DNA from: Sneathiellales bacterium
GTDB taxonomy: Bacteria; Pseudomonadota; Alphaproteobacteria; JANQFL01
Reading direction: 5' to 3'
Length of the DNA: 64,000 nt
NCBI GenBank assembly: GCA_028277845.1
Contig: JANQFL010000024.1
Location: forward strand, 62,001 to 126,000
This document shows positions 53,636 to 63,564 of this stretch, one piece after another. Both the position numbers and the translations under genes were made by a program. Within the stretch, counting starts at the first letter, position 1, and each line of letters starts with the position of its first letter. The notes under the pieces were generated by a model. It worked only from the letters and a program-made list of their open reading frames with translations, ran no database searches and was not told the origin of the DNA.

Positions 53636-54174
53636 ACCTACCCAACTTTATTAGCCTGGGCAGACTTCTGACCGTCCCCGTTACCGTTTGGCTCATTCTG
53701 GTCGGAGAAATGCGGGGGGCATTCGCTTTGTTCGTGCTGGCAGGCATATCGGACGCGGTCGACGGATTCGTGGCCACGCGCTTCAATATGAAGACGATGC
53801 TCGGCCGGTATCTCGATCCGCTGGCCGACAAGGTCCTGCTGGTGGGTGTTTATCTGACCTTGGGCGCGCAAGAGTACCTGCCGATCTGGCTCGTCATTCT
53901 GGTTGCCTCGCGGGATTTCTTGATCGTTGGCGGAACCATGTTTTCCTACGTGGTCGGCTATGACATCAAGGTTCAACCCTTGATGATCAGCAAGGCCAAC
54001 ACTGCTGCACAAATTGCGCTGGCCGCGATCGTTCTCGGTGAATTGGCAATTGGGGGAGCGGCCGACGGCCTGTCGCGATGGATGATCTACGTCGTCGCGG
54101 TAACGACGGTCGCGTCCGGTGGCAGATACTTAGTACAGTGGGTGATGAACCTGTCCGGACGGGAGACCGTGTGA
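53632..54174 (+). CDS. CDP-alcohol phosphatidyltransferase family protein
   Basis: A 180-residue inner-membrane enzyme of the family that joins CDP-diacylglycerol to an alcohol to make phospholipids. Five to six helices are visible. The catalytic motif D-x2-D-G-x2-A-R-x8-G-x3-D-x3-D reads DAVDGFVATRFNMKTMLG followed by RYLDPLAD: all four Asp and both Gly are kept, but the Arg after Ala is Thr. It most resembles PgsA or a bacterial cardiolipin synthase-like group; the substrate is open. The GTG start overlaps the DUF2066 stop (GTGA). Confidence 0.85.
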   Translation: MNLPNFISLGRLLTVPVTVWLILVGEMRGAFALFVLAGISDAVDGFVATRFNMKTMLGRYLDPLADKVLLVGVYLTLGAQEYLPIWLVILVASRDFLIVGGTMFSYVVGYDIKVQPLMISKANTAAQIALAAIVLGELAIGGAADGLSRWMIYVVAVTTVASGGRYLVQWVMNLSGRETV

Positions 54175-55337
54175 TGACGACGCGCGAACAAGTGCGGTTC
54201 TGGCTGATCGGCGTTCTGCTATTCGGCGCATTGCTGTTCATCCTCCGCGATATCATGCTGCCATTCGTGGCGGGCATGGCGGTCGCCTACTTTCTTGATC
54301 CCGCAGCCGACAAATTGGAGGAGTGGGGTCTTACGCGAACCCTGGCCACGACCGTCATCACGATAATCTTCTTTGTATTGTTGATTTTGTTCACTTTGCT
54401 GCTGGCGCCTGTGATTTACGATCAAATGCTCGGCTTTGCGTCGCGGGTCCCGTCCTATCTCGAACGATTGCGCGAGACCATCCGTCCATTTGTCCAGGAC
54501 ACGCTGCTGGCCGCCGGGATCGAAACCGCGGAGGAAGTGAAGGGTGCCCTGGCGGGCTATGTCCAGAAGCTGGTGACCTGGGCCGGAAAGGTGCTGCAAG
54601 GGGTGTGGAGCGGTGGTATGGCGCTGCTCAATCTCATCTCGCTGGTCTTCATCACACCCATCGTCGCGTTCTATCTGCTACGCGATTGGGATGTCCTGAT
54701 CGAGCGTATCAATGGTTGGCTGCCGCGCCGGCGCGCTGACGACATCCGTCAGATCTTTCGCGACGTCGACGGTGTCCTGGCCGGGTTTGCCAGAGGGCAA
54801 GCCATCGTCTGCATGATCCTCGCTATTTACTACGCACTGGCGCTCTCCCTCATTGGCGTGGAATTCGGCTTGGTGATCGGAATCGTTAGCGGACTGATAT
54901 CTTTCGTGCCCTTTGTCGGCGCCGCGTTCGGTTTCATAGCATCCATCGGTGTGGCGCTGGTCCAATTCTGGCCGGACTATCTCCCCATCGCTCTGGTTCT
55001 GCTTGTCTACGTGGTCGGGCAGGTGGCGGAAGGCAATTTCCTGACGCCGCGTTTCGTCGGAAGCCGTGTCGGGCTGCATCCGGTGTGGGTGGTTTTCGGT
55101 TTGCTGGCCGGAGGCGCCCTGTTCGGGTTCGTCGGTATCCTGATCGCCGTTCCCGTGGCCGCTGTCGTCGGCGTGCTGATTCGCTACGGCCTGTCGCGGT
55201 ACCTGGCCAGCGCCTTGTATCACGGACATGTTCCATCCACCGTGCCGGCCGAATCCGGTACGCAACCAAGCCAGGAAACGGAGGCACCTTCGTCGCCTCC
55301 GGAAGCCGACGATGACGAGGCCGGCCAGGACCAATGA
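54174..55337 (+). CDS. AI-2E family (PerM-like) membrane transporter
   Basis: A 387-residue inner-membrane protein with about eight helices. Family marks are the N-terminal pair (LIGVLLFGALLFILRDIMLPFVAG and a second helix near TVITIIFFVLLILFTLLL), the conserved GLISFVPFVGAAFGF and the C-terminal GLLAGGALFGFVGILIAVPVAA. The last 35 residues are a Pro/Glu/Asp-rich tail. The family name comes from AI-2 export claims; many members have no known substrate. Its ATG overlaps the preceding stop (TGATG). Confidence 0.9.
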   Translation: MTTREQVRFWLIGVLLFGALLFILRDIMLPFVAGMAVAYFLDPAADKLEEWGLTRTLATTVITIIFFVLLILFTLLLAPVIYDQMLGFASRVPSYLERLRETIRPFVQDTLLAAGIETAEEVKGALAGYVQKLVTWAGKVLQGVWSGGMALLNLISLVFITPIVAFYLLRDWDVLIERINGWLPRRRADDIRQIFRDVDGVLAGFARGQAIVCMILAIYYALALSLIGVEFGLVIGIVSGLISFVPFVGAAFGFIASIGVALVQFWPDYLPIALVLLVYVVGQVAEGNFLTPRFVGSRVGLHPVWVVFGLLAGGALFGFVGILIAVPVAAVVGVLIRYGLSRYLASALYHGHVPSTVPAESGTQPSQETEAPSSPPEADDDEAGQDQ

Positions 55338-56008
55338 TCGAAGGTTCGCAACTCGTTCTCGACCTGGGCCATCGAACGGCGCTTGGCCGCGACGATTTTT
55401 TGGTGTCCCCGGCCAATGCCGACGCTGTCGCCTGGCTCGATTTATGGCCGAAATGGCCCGGTGCCGGTCTCGTGATCTACGGGCCCGAGGGGTGCGGTAA
55501 AAGCCATCTGACCTGTGTATGGCAGGAAATGACCGGTGCGCAACGATTTGATGCCGATAATGTCGGGGAATTGTCCTTGCAAGCATCGGATATTGAATCC
55601 AATGCGGTCATACTCGAAAACCTGGACCAGGGGATCGATGAAAACGGCCTGCTCCATTTCTATAATTTTGTTGTTGAACGGCGCGGGCATTTGCTGCTGA
55701 CGGCACGTACGCCGCCGAAGGAATGGCCAATGGATTTGCCGGATTTACGGTCTCGTATCTCGGCTTTGCCGGCCGTTGCGGTACTGCCGCCCGATGATGA
55801 ACTGTTGACGGGAATTCTGATCAAGTTGTTTGCCGACCGTCAATTGACCGTGGCCAAGGAGGTCGTGTTGTACATCGTGCCTCGCATGGAACGGTCGTTT
55901 ATCGCAGCGCATGATCTGGTGACGCGTCTCGATTCCCTGGCTTTGAGCGAAAGGCGAAGAATTACGGTGCCGCTGGTGCGCCGTATTCTTGAAGAAACGG
56001 GCATGTGA
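55334..56008 (+). CDS. hdaA: HdaA/DnaA-related replication regulator
   Basis: A 224-residue AAA+ protein similar to the central part of DnaA. In E. coli and Caulobacter such proteins bind the beta clamp and promote hydrolysis of DnaA-ATP after initiation. QLVLDLGH at residues 6-13 fits the N-terminal clamp-binding motif. The Walker A motif is YGPEGCGKSHL (about 49-59); Walker B reads VILENLD, with Glu in place of Asp. The C-terminal helix set ends FIAAHDLVTRLDSLALSERR, a sensor-2 type region. It overlaps the permease stop by 4 bases (ATGA). Confidence 0.88.
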   Translation: MIEGSQLVLDLGHRTALGRDDFLVSPANADAVAWLDLWPKWPGAGLVIYGPEGCGKSHLTCVWQEMTGAQRFDADNVGELSLQASDIESNAVILENLDQGIDENGLLHFYNFVVERRGHLLLTARTPPKEWPMDLPDLRSRISALPAVAVLPPDDELLTGILIKLFADRQLTVAKEVVLYIVPRMERSFIAAHDLVTRLDSLALSERRRITVPLVRRILEETGM

Positions 56009-56105
56009 TGCGCTGCCGGATTGGTGAAAACAATTGTTGCAGATGATCTTTGGTGTTTTCATCGGTCCAAACTGCAGCCGATCCAACAATTCTGGGGAGG
56101 AAACG

Positions 56106-56564
56106 ATGATCGAAAAAGTGACGAACCATACCGTCGCCATGGCGGTGGGCATGGTCGCTCTGTTGTTGTGGTCCGGTACGTCCTGGGCGGCGGGGCCGGT
56201 CGGCCTGTGGCTCACGGAAGGTGGAAAGTCTCGTGTGCAAATCACGGAATGCGGCGCGGCATTATGCGGCGCCATCGTGTGGCTCAAGGAGCCCCTCGAC
56301 GACGACGGCAATGAAAAGGTCGATAAAAACAATCCCGATGACACCCTCAAGACACGGAAAATCGTCGGCATGAAACTGTTGAACGGGTTCGTGCCCGGGA
56401 ACGAGGAGGGTGTGTGGGTCAAGGGCACCATCTACAATCCTGAAGATGGCGAGACCTACAAGTGCACGATGCGCATCAACGAGGAAGGAAACCTGAAAGT
56501 CCGGGGATATGTGGGTATTCCGTTGTTCGGGAAAACGCAGATCTGGACACCGGTAAAACAATAG
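56106..56564 (+). CDS. DUF2147 exported protein
   Basis: A 152-residue protein from ATG 56106, which has GGGAGGA close upstream. A Sec signal peptide is predicted (VAMAVGMVALLLW, cut near SWA-AGP). The mature part has the DUF2147 pattern GLWLTEGGKSRVQITECGAALCGAIVWL (residues about 36-63), MKLLNGF and GTIYNPEDGETYKCTM, ending in GKTQIW. The fold is a small beta barrel with a probable disulfide (two Cys about 6 apart). Function unknown. It lies 97 bases after hdaA. Confidence 0.88.
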   Translation: MIEKVTNHTVAMAVGMVALLLWSGTSWAAGPVGLWLTEGGKSRVQITECGAALCGAIVWLKEPLDDDGNEKVDKNNPDDTLKTRKIVGMKLLNGFVPGNEEGVWVKGTIYNPEDGETYKCTMRINEEGNLKVRGYVGIPLFGKTQIWTPVKQ

Positions 56565-56697
56565 CCGGCAGGTGGCCCGCCCACGCCGGAGTTGCTGCGT
56601 CGATAAACCGCGATTCATTTAATTGACACGATTGCCCCATATATGAGATGACCGGGCGCTGTCGGCGTCCAAGTGGAGGTCACACGGGCGGAAAAAG

Positions 56698-58875
56698 ATG
56701 AGCAGCAACAAAGCGCAAGCGGAAAAACTTGAACCACGCGGTGAGCAGGCGGAGATAACTCTCGATTCTCCGGCACGTTTTATCAATCGCGAACTGTCGT
56801 GGCTCGAGTTTAACCGGCGGGTTATCGAAGAGGTCGAAAACACCACGCACCCGTTGTTGGAGCGGCTGCGTTTTCTCTCCATATCCGGCAACAATCTGGA
56901 TGAATTCTTCATGGTCCGGGCCGCCGGCCTTTGGGGGCAGGTGCGTGCCGGGATTGAGCAGCGCAGTCCGGACGGCCTGAATCCGGCCGAGCAGCTTGCC
57001 CGGATACACGAGATTGCCGGCGAGCTTATGGCGCAGCAGGAACGCTGCTGGATCTCGTTGCGCAAGGAGATGTCCAAGGCGGGTATTCATGTCGTCGAAA
57101 CCGACAGCATAACCGTGGCCGACCGTGACTGGCTCGACGACTATTTCCTTGAGCAACTGTTTCCCGTTCTGACCCCGCTCGCCATCGACCCGGCGCACCC
57201 GTTTCCGTTCATACCGAATTTGGGCTTCACATTGGTTCTGGAACTTAATCGCAGTTCCGACGGTGAGGCCATGCGCGCTCTTTTGCCGCTGCCGCACCAG
57301 GTTGACCGGTTTGTTCGCCTGCCGGGCGAGGATATCCGCTTCGTCAGTCTGGAAAACATTGTCGAATTGTTCCTCGACAGGCTGTTCCCCGGTTACGAAG
57401 TGACGGGCCGCGGACTGTTCCGCATTATTCGCGACAGCGACATTGAGGTGGAGGAAGAGGCCGAGGATCTGGTCCGGTTGTTCGAGAGTGCCTTGAAGCG
57501 CCGCCGGCGGGGTTCGGTGATCAGGGTCAAGGTTGATGCGGCCATGCCAGTGCATCTGCGTAATTTCGTTGCCGATGCGCTGGGCGTGCACAAACGGGAC
57601 GTCACGGTTGTGGACGGAATTCTCGGGATTGCGGACACGAACCAACTCATTACCGACGAATCCCCCGACCTGACCTACGAACGGTACGCGCCCCGGTTTC
57701 CGGATCGCGTCCGCGATTTCGGCGGGGATGTGTTTGCCGCCATACGCCATAAGGATCTGGTGGTCCACCACCCGTATGAAAGCTTCGACGTGGTCGTGCA
57801 GTTCCTGCTGCAGGCGGCCAGCGACCCGGACGTGGTCGCCATCAAGCAAACGCTTTACCGCACGTCCGATGATTCCCCGATCGTCAAGGCGCTGATCAGC
57901 GCGGCCGAATCCGGAAAATCGGTGACCGCTTTGGTCGAGCTGAAGGCCCGCTTCGACGAAGCCGCCAACATACGCTGGGCGCGGGATTTGGAACGGGCCG
58001 GCGTGCACGTCGTCTATGGCTTTCTCGAACTGAAAACCCACGCAAAAGTGTCGCTGGTCGTCCGCCGGGAAGGCGAGGACGGAGACCTGCGGTCCTATGT
58101 CCATTTCGGCACCGGCAATTACCATCCGGTGACGGCCCGTATCTACACGGATCTGTCCTACTTTACGTCCAATCCCGCGCTGGCCCGGGACGCGGTCAAA
58201 CTGCTCAACTACATGACCGGTTATGCCGCACCGACCGAGTTGGAGTGTTTGGCGATTTCGCCGTTCGGTATCCGCAGCAAAATCCTGCAACTGATCGACG
58301 AGGAAATTGCCCATGCGAAAGCCGGCAAGCCGGGCGCGATCTGGGTAAAACTGAATTCACTGGTCGATGCCGAGACCATCGATGCCCTCTACCGCGCCAG
58401 CCAGGCCGGCGTGCAGATCGACCTTGTCATTCGCGGCATTTGCTGCCTGCGGCCCGGCGTGCCGGGCTTGTCCGAAAACATCTACGTCAAAAGCATCGTC
58501 GGCCGGTTCCTCGAACATTCACGCATCATCTGTTTCGGTGGCGGGCACGGCCTGCCGTCGCCGGACGCGAAGGTGTTCATTTCTTCGGCCGACTGGATGC
58601 CGCGCAATTTCGATCGTCGCGTCGAAACGATGGTTCCGGTCGAAAACCCCACGGTTCATGAACAGGTTCTTGGCCAGATCATGGTCGCCAATCTGAAAGA
58701 CGAAGCGCAAAGTTGGCGGCTTGGACGGGACGGCCGGTACATCCGGATTGGCCGCTCGGGAGATGGGTTCTCCACCCATGACTACTTTATGAACAACCCC
58801 AGTCTTTCCGGCCGTGGCCAGGCACTGGAAGACGGAAAGCCGGTCCCCCGGCTGGTATTGGATGAAACGGGGTAG
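56698..58875 (+). CDS. ppk: Polyphosphate kinase 1
   Basis: PPK1 makes polyphosphate from ATP, reversibly. The 725-residue protein has the four-domain layout: N-domain from [15 protein letters not shown], then a head domain, and two phospholipase-D-like catalytic halves. H448 in [11 protein letters not shown] matches the phosphohistidine and H469 in [11 protein letters not shown] the second active-site His. YKQTLYRTS-like [16 protein letters not shown] and [16 protein letters not shown] are further blocks. The SD is GGCGGA. ppx follows after 18 bases. No clear PhoB box was seen upstream. Confidence 0.97.
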   Translation: MSSNKAQAEKLEPRGEQAEITLDSPARFINRELSWLEFNRRVIEEVENTTHPLLERLRFLSISGNNLDEFFMVRAAGLWGQVRAGIEQRSPDGLNPAEQLARIHEIAGELMAQQERCWISLRKEMSKAGIHVVETDSITVADRDWLDDYFLEQLFPVLTPLAIDPAHPFPFIPNLGFTLVLELNRSSDGEAMRALLPLPHQVDRFVRLPGEDIRFVSLENIVELFLDRLFPGYEVTGRGLFRIIRDSDIEVEEEAEDLVRLFESALKRRRRGSVIRVKVDAAMPVHLRNFVADALGVHKRDVTVVDGILGIADTNQLITDESPDLTYERYAPRFPDRVRDFGGDVFAAIRHKDLVVHHPYESFDVVVQFLLQAASDPDVVAIKQTLYRTSDDSPIVKALISAAESGKSVTALVELKARFDEAANIRWARDLERAGVHVVYGFLELKTHAKVSLVVRREGEDGDLRSYVHFGTGNYHPVTARIYTDLSYFTSNPALARDAVKLLNYMTGYAAPTELECLAISPFGIRSKILQLIDEEIAHAKAGKPGAIWVKLNSLVDAETIDALYRASQAGVQIDLVIRGICCLRPGVPGLSENIYVKSIVGRFLEHSRIICFGGGHGLPSPDAKVFISSADWMPRNFDRRVETMVPVENPTVHEQVLGQIMVANLKDEAQSWRLGRDGRYIRIGRSGDGFSTHDYFMNNPSLSGRGQALEDGKPVPRLVLDETG

Positions 58876-58893
58876 CTGTCGTGAACGTACTAT

Positions 58894-60384
58894 TTGCCGA
58901 GACAGGTTTTGCCGTCGACATCGCGTAAAAAAGTCGGCGTTATTGACATCGGCTCCAATTCCGTCCGCCTGGTCATTTATGCGCCACCGGTGCGGGCGAT
59001 GCTCCCCATGTTCAACGAAAAGGTTCTTTGCGGTCTGGGACGCGATCTTCATCGCACGGGCAAGCTCCGGCCCAAGGGCGTGGGACAGGCTCTCGATACG
59101 TTGAAGCGGTTTGTCGCCCTGGCAGAGAAAATGAATGTCGATCCGTTGCATTGTGTTGCGACGGCGGCGGTCCGCGACGCCAAGGACGGTCTGGAATTCG
59201 TTGCGAGCGTGCAGCAAACGTGCGGACTGGAAATTTCGGTTTTATCAGGCGCCGACGAAGCACAGTTTTCCGCTCACGGTGTGTTGGCCGGTATCCCGGC
59301 CGCCGATGGCCTGGTCGGTGATTTGGGTGGGGGCAGCCTGGAACTGGTGAGTGTCCGCGACAGCAAGGCCGGAAACATGTCCACTTTGCCGCTCGGTCCC
59401 CAAAGGTTGCCCACGAGCGGCAATGCAAGCGTCAGAAAAGAATATGTCGACGAGCAGCTCAACAGACTGGAATGGCTGCGTGCGTTGAAAGGCAAGGATT
59501 TATTGGCGGTCGGCGGTGCCTGGCGTGCCATCGCCCGCGTTCATATGGCACAAAATCAGTATCCGCTTCAGGTGATTCATCAATACACGATCGGCCGGCA
59601 TGACGCGGAGTCCATCTGCCAGGTCCTATCGGACCAAAGTGCCGAGTCGCTCCGTGAACTCAAAAGCGCGTCACGGCAACGGCTCGAAACTCTGCCGTCG
59701 GCGGCTTTCGTCATGCACCGCCTTCTCCGGCTGGTGAAACCATCGCGGGTCGTGTTCTGTGCCCACGGCCTGCGAGAGGGATTGCTGTTCGACCGCTTGC
59801 CGAAGAGCAGTCAGAACGAGGATCCGCTGGCAGTTGCGTATTACGACATGGAGAAACGCGAAAGCCGGTTCCCGGGTTTCGGCGCCGAGCTTTCCGAATG
59901 GACGACACCGCTGTTTCCGGACGAAAGCGTGATGCAGGCCCGATTGCGCCGGGCATCCTGTTATCTCAGCGATGTGGCCTGGCGGGTGCATTCGGACTAC
60001 CGGCACGGACAAGCGTTCCGCCGGATTATCCGCGCACCGTTCGCGGCCATCGATCATCCCGGCCGGGCGCAGATCGCGTTGTCTGTTTATTCCCGGTATT
60101 TCGGTTCTCCGGAAGGCAGGGCTGCCCGTTCCGCCCGGGAAATCCTTGACGAAAAGGCCATTGACCGGAGCCATGTGCTCGGTCTGGCCATGCGATTGGG
60201 TTATGCGATCGCCGGCGGGACTCCCGGATTATTGACGGATTCCCGGCTGATCATGGATAAACGCTCGATCGTTCTGTCGATTTCACCGAGCGCCGAACGT
60301 TTGCGTGGCGGCGCCTTGAACCGGCGCTTCGAATCGCTTGCCAAGGTGTTGGGGAAGAAAGCGGACTTCGCGATCTCGTCCTAG
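58894..60384 (+). CDS. ppx: Exopolyphosphatase / Ppx-GppA phosphatase
   Basis: Removes terminal phosphates from polyphosphate, and possibly converts pppGpp to ppGpp. The actin-like domains hold VGVIDIGSNSVRLVIY (about residues 14-29), CVATAAVRDAKDG, LSGADEAQFSAHG (catalytic Glu) and VGDLGGGSLELV. The C-terminal 170 residues are helical, as in the longer Ppx type. The start is poor: the only codons available are TTG at 58894 or 58909, without a ribosome binding site, while a GTG at 58881 with a GGGG before it is out of frame. ppk-ppx linkage supports the function. It ends overlapping rnd by 4 bases. Confidence 0.93.
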   Translation: MPRQVLPSTSRKKVGVIDIGSNSVRLVIYAPPVRAMLPMFNEKVLCGLGRDLHRTGKLRPKGVGQALDTLKRFVALAEKMNVDPLHCVATAAVRDAKDGLEFVASVQQTCGLEISVLSGADEAQFSAHGVLAGIPAADGLVGDLGGGSLELVSVRDSKAGNMSTLPLGPQRLPTSGNASVRKEYVDEQLNRLEWLRALKGKDLLAVGGAWRAIARVHMAQNQYPLQVIHQYTIGRHDAESICQVLSDQSAESLRELKSASRQRLETLPSAAFVMHRLLRLVKPSRVVFCAHGLREGLLFDRLPKSSQNEDPLAVAYYDMEKRESRFPGFGAELSEWTTPLFPDESVMQARLRRASCYLSDVAWRVHSDYRHGQAFRRIIRAPFAAIDHPGRAQIALSVYSRYFGSPEGRAARSAREILDEKAIDRSHVLGLAMRLGYAIAGGTPGLLTDSRLIMDKRSIVLSISPSAERLRGGALNRRFESLAKVLGKKADFAISS

Positions 60385-61532
60385 GTCAGGCGAATAAACC
60401 GTACGCGTCCGTCGCCGGCCGACAACGCCAACTTGCCTTCCCTGAGCGCAATCGCGTCATTGCCGAAGACCTCCAGGCGCCAACCGTGCATGGCGGCAAC
60501 GTCCTGATCGTCGGCAATTGCGATGCGTTCGAGGTCGGCGGACGTGGCGACCAGCTTTTGAGCGACGTCGTGTTCGTCGCACTTGGCCTTGAGCAGAACC
60601 CGAAGAAGATCCATCAGCGGACCGACACCCTTGGGCAAGGGCTGCGGTTTTTCCTTCGACGGCAGGTCTTCTTTGGCGACGGCACGTCCGCGGGCGATGG
60701 CGTCCAGCAAGGCTTCGGTTGATTTCCCGTTGAGAAAGCCACGGGGAAAATTCCTGATCTTGGACAAACCTTCCACGGTGCTCGGCGGGTCGGCTGAAAT
60801 CTCAAGCAGAACTTCGTCCCGTACGACCCTGTTCCGCGGAATATCCTTGGTCTGAGCCACCAGTTCCCGCCAAGCCGCCACTTCGCGCAGAATTCCCAGC
60901 ATGCGCGGCTTGGCGTTGCGGGTCTTGATGCGTTTCCAGGCGTCCTCGGGGTGCAAGCGGTATGTCGCCGGCGATGTGAGGATGGCCATTTCCTCTTCCA
61001 GCCAGCCGGAGCGGCCGTTTTGCGTCAGCTGGTCCGACAGCTTGTCGTAAATCACCCGCAAATGGGTGACGTCGCCGATGGCGTACTGTATCTGCCGGTC
61101 GGTAAGGGGGCGGCGGGCCCAATCGGTGAAACGGGATGTCTTGTCGATCCGCGCCTTGGCCAGTTTGCTGACCAGCGTTTCATATGCCGCCGCTTCGCCA
61201 AACCCGCAGACCATGGCCGCGACCTGCGTGTCGAACAACGGCGCGGGAATGCGGTCGGACAGGTGCAAGAAAATCTCGATGTCCTGCCGTGCGGCATGGA
61301 AGACCTTGACGACGTCCGGGTTGGTCATCAGATCGAACAACGGGGAAAGATCTAACGTCGCTTCCAGGGTATCGACCGCGGCGGCTCGATTGCGGCCGCC
61401 CAACTGGACCAGACACAGCTTGGGCCAGAACGTCTTTTCCCGCATGAACTCGGTATCGACCGTAACATACGATTCGGAACTCAACTCTCGGCAGAATGCC
61501 GCCAGGTCGTCATTCGATGTAATTACTTCCAT
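60381..61532 (-). CDS. rnd: Ribonuclease D
   Basis: RNase D trims 3-prime ends of tRNA precursors. From ATG 61532 the protein has 383 residues; a GTG at 61550 would add six. The DEDDy exonuclease motifs are YVTVDTEFMREKTFWP (about residues 21-36), FHAARQDIEIFLHL and QYAIGDVTHLRVIY. An HRDC domain follows (about residues 205-285). A last segment of 90 residues matches the second helical domain. The stop codons of ppx and rnd overlap within CTAG. Confidence 0.95.
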   Translation of the reverse strand: MEVITSNDDLAAFCRELSSESYVTVDTEFMREKTFWPKLCLVQLGGRNRAAAVDTLEATLDLSPLFDLMTNPDVVKVFHAARQDIEIFLHLSDRIPAPLFDTQVAAMVCGFGEAAAYETLVSKLAKARIDKTSRFTDWARRPLTDRQIQYAIGDVTHLRVIYDKLSDQLTQNGRSGWLEEEMAILTSPATYRLHPEDAWKRIKTRNAKPRMLGILREVAAWRELVAQTKDIPRNRVVRDEVLLEISADPPSTVEGLSKIRNFPRGFLNGKSTEALLDAIARGRAVAKEDLPSKEKPQPLPKGVGPLMDLLRVLLKAKCDEHDVAQKLVATSADLERIAIADDQDVAAMHGWRLEVFGNDAIALREGKLALSAGDGRVRFIRLT

Positions 61533-61586
61533 AGGATCGGAGCTATACACGATTGACGCCGCCGTTTCTAACGGGAATCTCAGGAT

Positions 61587-61598
61587 TTTGTTAACAAA
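61587..61598. other. 12-bp palindrome between rnd and aspS
   Basis: TTTGTTAACAAA is a perfect palindrome in the 229-base gap between the divergent rnd and aspS genes. A TTGACA (61633-61638) lies downstream toward aspS without a good -10 box at 17 bases. It could be an operator; the A/T-rich sequence may also arise by chance. Confidence 0.3.
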
Positions 61599-61761
61599 TT
61601 GCCGATCTTTTCCCTATTCCGGCACGAAACCTTGACAAGCTGGGCCGTTCCGTGCGTTTTGGCGCCGCACACGAGACACCGCGCCAGCGCAAGCCGGTCC
61701 CGTGGCGGCCGGAACACACCGGATTTCACAGTCATATCGATATTGCCCGAAGGTCAGGATT

Positions 61762-63555
61762 ATGCACCGTTACCGTAGCCATACTTGCGGAGAACTGCGT
61801 GAAGAGCACGTGGGCCAGTCTGTTCGCGTTTCAGGCTGGGTTCACCGCAAACGGGATCACGGCAACCTCTTGTTCATCGACCTTCGGGACCACTACGGCA
61901 TCACGCAATGCGTCATCGAGACCGGCGAAGAGGGCTTCCCGGTGGTGGAAGGACTGCGGCAGGAAAGTGTCGTGCGGATCGACGGACCCGTCGTCGCCAG
62001 GAGCGAAGACACCATCAACAAGAACATTCCGACGGGATACATCGAAGTCCGGATCCAGGATGTGGAGGTGCTCAGCGAAGCCAATGAGCTGCCCCTGCCG
62101 GTCTTCGGCGAACAGGAGTATCCGGAAGACACGCGTCTGCGCTACCGCTTCCTGGATCTGCGCCGTGACCGCATGCACGCCAATATCGTGCTGCGCTCCA
62201 AGATCATTTCCAGCATCCGCCGCCGCATGACCGACCAAGGGTTCATGGAATTCCAAACCCCCATCCTGACCGCGTCGTCGCCGGAAGGCGCGCGCGATTT
62301 CCTGGTGCCGAGCCGCATGCATCCGGGCCAGTTCTACGCCCTGCCGCAGGCGCCCCAGCAGTTCAAGCAATTGGTCATGGTGTCGGGCTTCGACCGGTAT
62401 TTCCAGATCGCGCCGTGTTTCCGCGACGAGGACGCACGCGCCGACCGCTCGCCCGGCGAGTTCTATCAGCTGGACGTGGAAATGTCGTTCGTCGACCAGG
62501 AAGACGTCTTCGCCGCCGTCGAACCGGTCCTGCACGGGGTGTTCGAGGAGTTTAGCGACAACCCGGTGACCGAGACGCCGTTTCCGCGCATCCCCTACAA
62601 GGAAGCCATGCTGAAATACGGCACCGACAAGCCGGACCTGCGCAACCCCATCGAAATCAGCGATGTGACGGACGCCTTCCAAGGATCGAACTTCGGTATC
62701 TTCGCCCGTGCAATCGAAGGAGGTTCGGTCGTGCGTGCCGTTCCGGCCCCGGGAGCAGGCGACCGGCCGCGCAGCTTCTTCGACAAGATGAACGACTGGG
62801 CGCGGGAAGAGGGGGCACCGGGACTCGGCTATATCGTTTTCGAAAACGGCGGCGGTAAGGGGCCGATCGCCAAGAACCTGGACGATGACCGGATCGCCGC
62901 TATCAAGCAGATAACCGGTCTGGGCGACGGCGACGCCGTGTTCTTTGCCTGCGACAAATCGGGCGGTGCGGCGGACCTGGCCGGCAAGGCGCGGACGAAG
63001 GTGGGAACGGATTTGGACCTTATCGAACCGAACGTGTTCAAGTTCTGCTGGATCGTCGATTTCCCGATGTACGAATTCGACGAAAAGGAAAAGAAGATCG
63101 AGTTCAGCCACAATCCGTTTTCCATGCCGCAAGGCGGCCTGGACTCACTCGAGAACCAGGACCCGCTCGACATTCTCGGCTACCAGTACGACATCGTCTG
63201 CAACGGGGTCGAGTTGTCGTCCGGCGCTATCCGAAACCATCGGCCGGACATCATGCTGAAGGCCTTCGAGATTGCGGGTTACAGCCAGCAGGAGGTCGAA
63301 GACCGCTTTGCTGGCATGCTGCACGCGTTCCAGTACGGCGCACCGCCGCACGGCGGCATCGCCCCGGGTATCGACCGCATCGTCATGTTGCTGGCGGACG
63401 AACCGAACATCCGTGAGGTCATCCTGTTCCCCATGAACCAGCAGGCCCAGGATCTGATGATGCAGGCGCCGGCGCCGGCATCGGCCAGGCATCTACGTGA
63501 ACTGCATTTGCGCACCGTGGTGCCGGCCGAAAAGAAGCCGGACGCGGCGAATTAG
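61762..63555 (+). CDS. aspS: Aspartyl-tRNA synthetase, probably non-discriminating
   Basis: AspRS charges tRNA with aspartate. From ATG 61762 it has 597 residues. The N-terminal OB fold reads [20 protein letters not shown]; His33 in RDHG is the residue typical of enzymes that also charge tRNA-Asn, where E. coli has Leu. Class II motifs follow: motif 2 in [20 protein letters not shown] and motif 3 in [14 protein letters not shown]. The bacterial-type GAD insertion lies at about residues 290-410. Mischarged Asp-tRNA-Asn would need GatCAB, not in this window. Confidence 0.96.
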   Translation: MHRYRSHTCGELREEHVGQSVRVSGWVHRKRDHGNLLFIDLRDHYGITQCVIETGEEGFPVVEGLRQESVVRIDGPVVARSEDTINKNIPTGYIEVRIQDVEVLSEANELPLPVFGEQEYPEDTRLRYRFLDLRRDRMHANIVLRSKIISSIRRRMTDQGFMEFQTPILTASSPEGARDFLVPSRMHPGQFYALPQAPQQFKQLVMVSGFDRYFQIAPCFRDEDARADRSPGEFYQLDVEMSFVDQEDVFAAVEPVLHGVFEEFSDNPVTETPFPRIPYKEAMLKYGTDKPDLRNPIEISDVTDAFQGSNFGIFARAIEGGSVVRAVPAPGAGDRPRSFFDKMNDWAREEGAPGLGYIVFENGGGKGPIAKNLDDDRIAAIKQITGLGDGDAVFFACDKSGGAADLAGKARTKVGTDLDLIEPNVFKFCWIVDFPMYEFDEKEKKIEFSHNPFSMPQGGLDSLENQDPLDILGYQYDIVCNGVELSSGAIRNHRPDIMLKAFEIAGYSQQEVEDRFAGMLHAFQYGAPPHGGIAPGIDRIVMLLADEPNIREVILFPMNQQAQDLMMQAPAPASARHLRELHLRTVVPAEKKPDAAN

Positions 63556-63564
63556 CGTTCGCGA

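Noticed and set aside
56565-56697. Possible PhoB box or TTGACA promoter before ppk
   Set aside because: TTGACA is present but no -10 element lies at 16-18 bases and no pair of CTGTCAT-like direct repeats was found.
56680-58314. Long open frame antisense to ppk (about 544 codons)
   Set aside because: Composition is that of a codon-bias shadow and ppk is certain.
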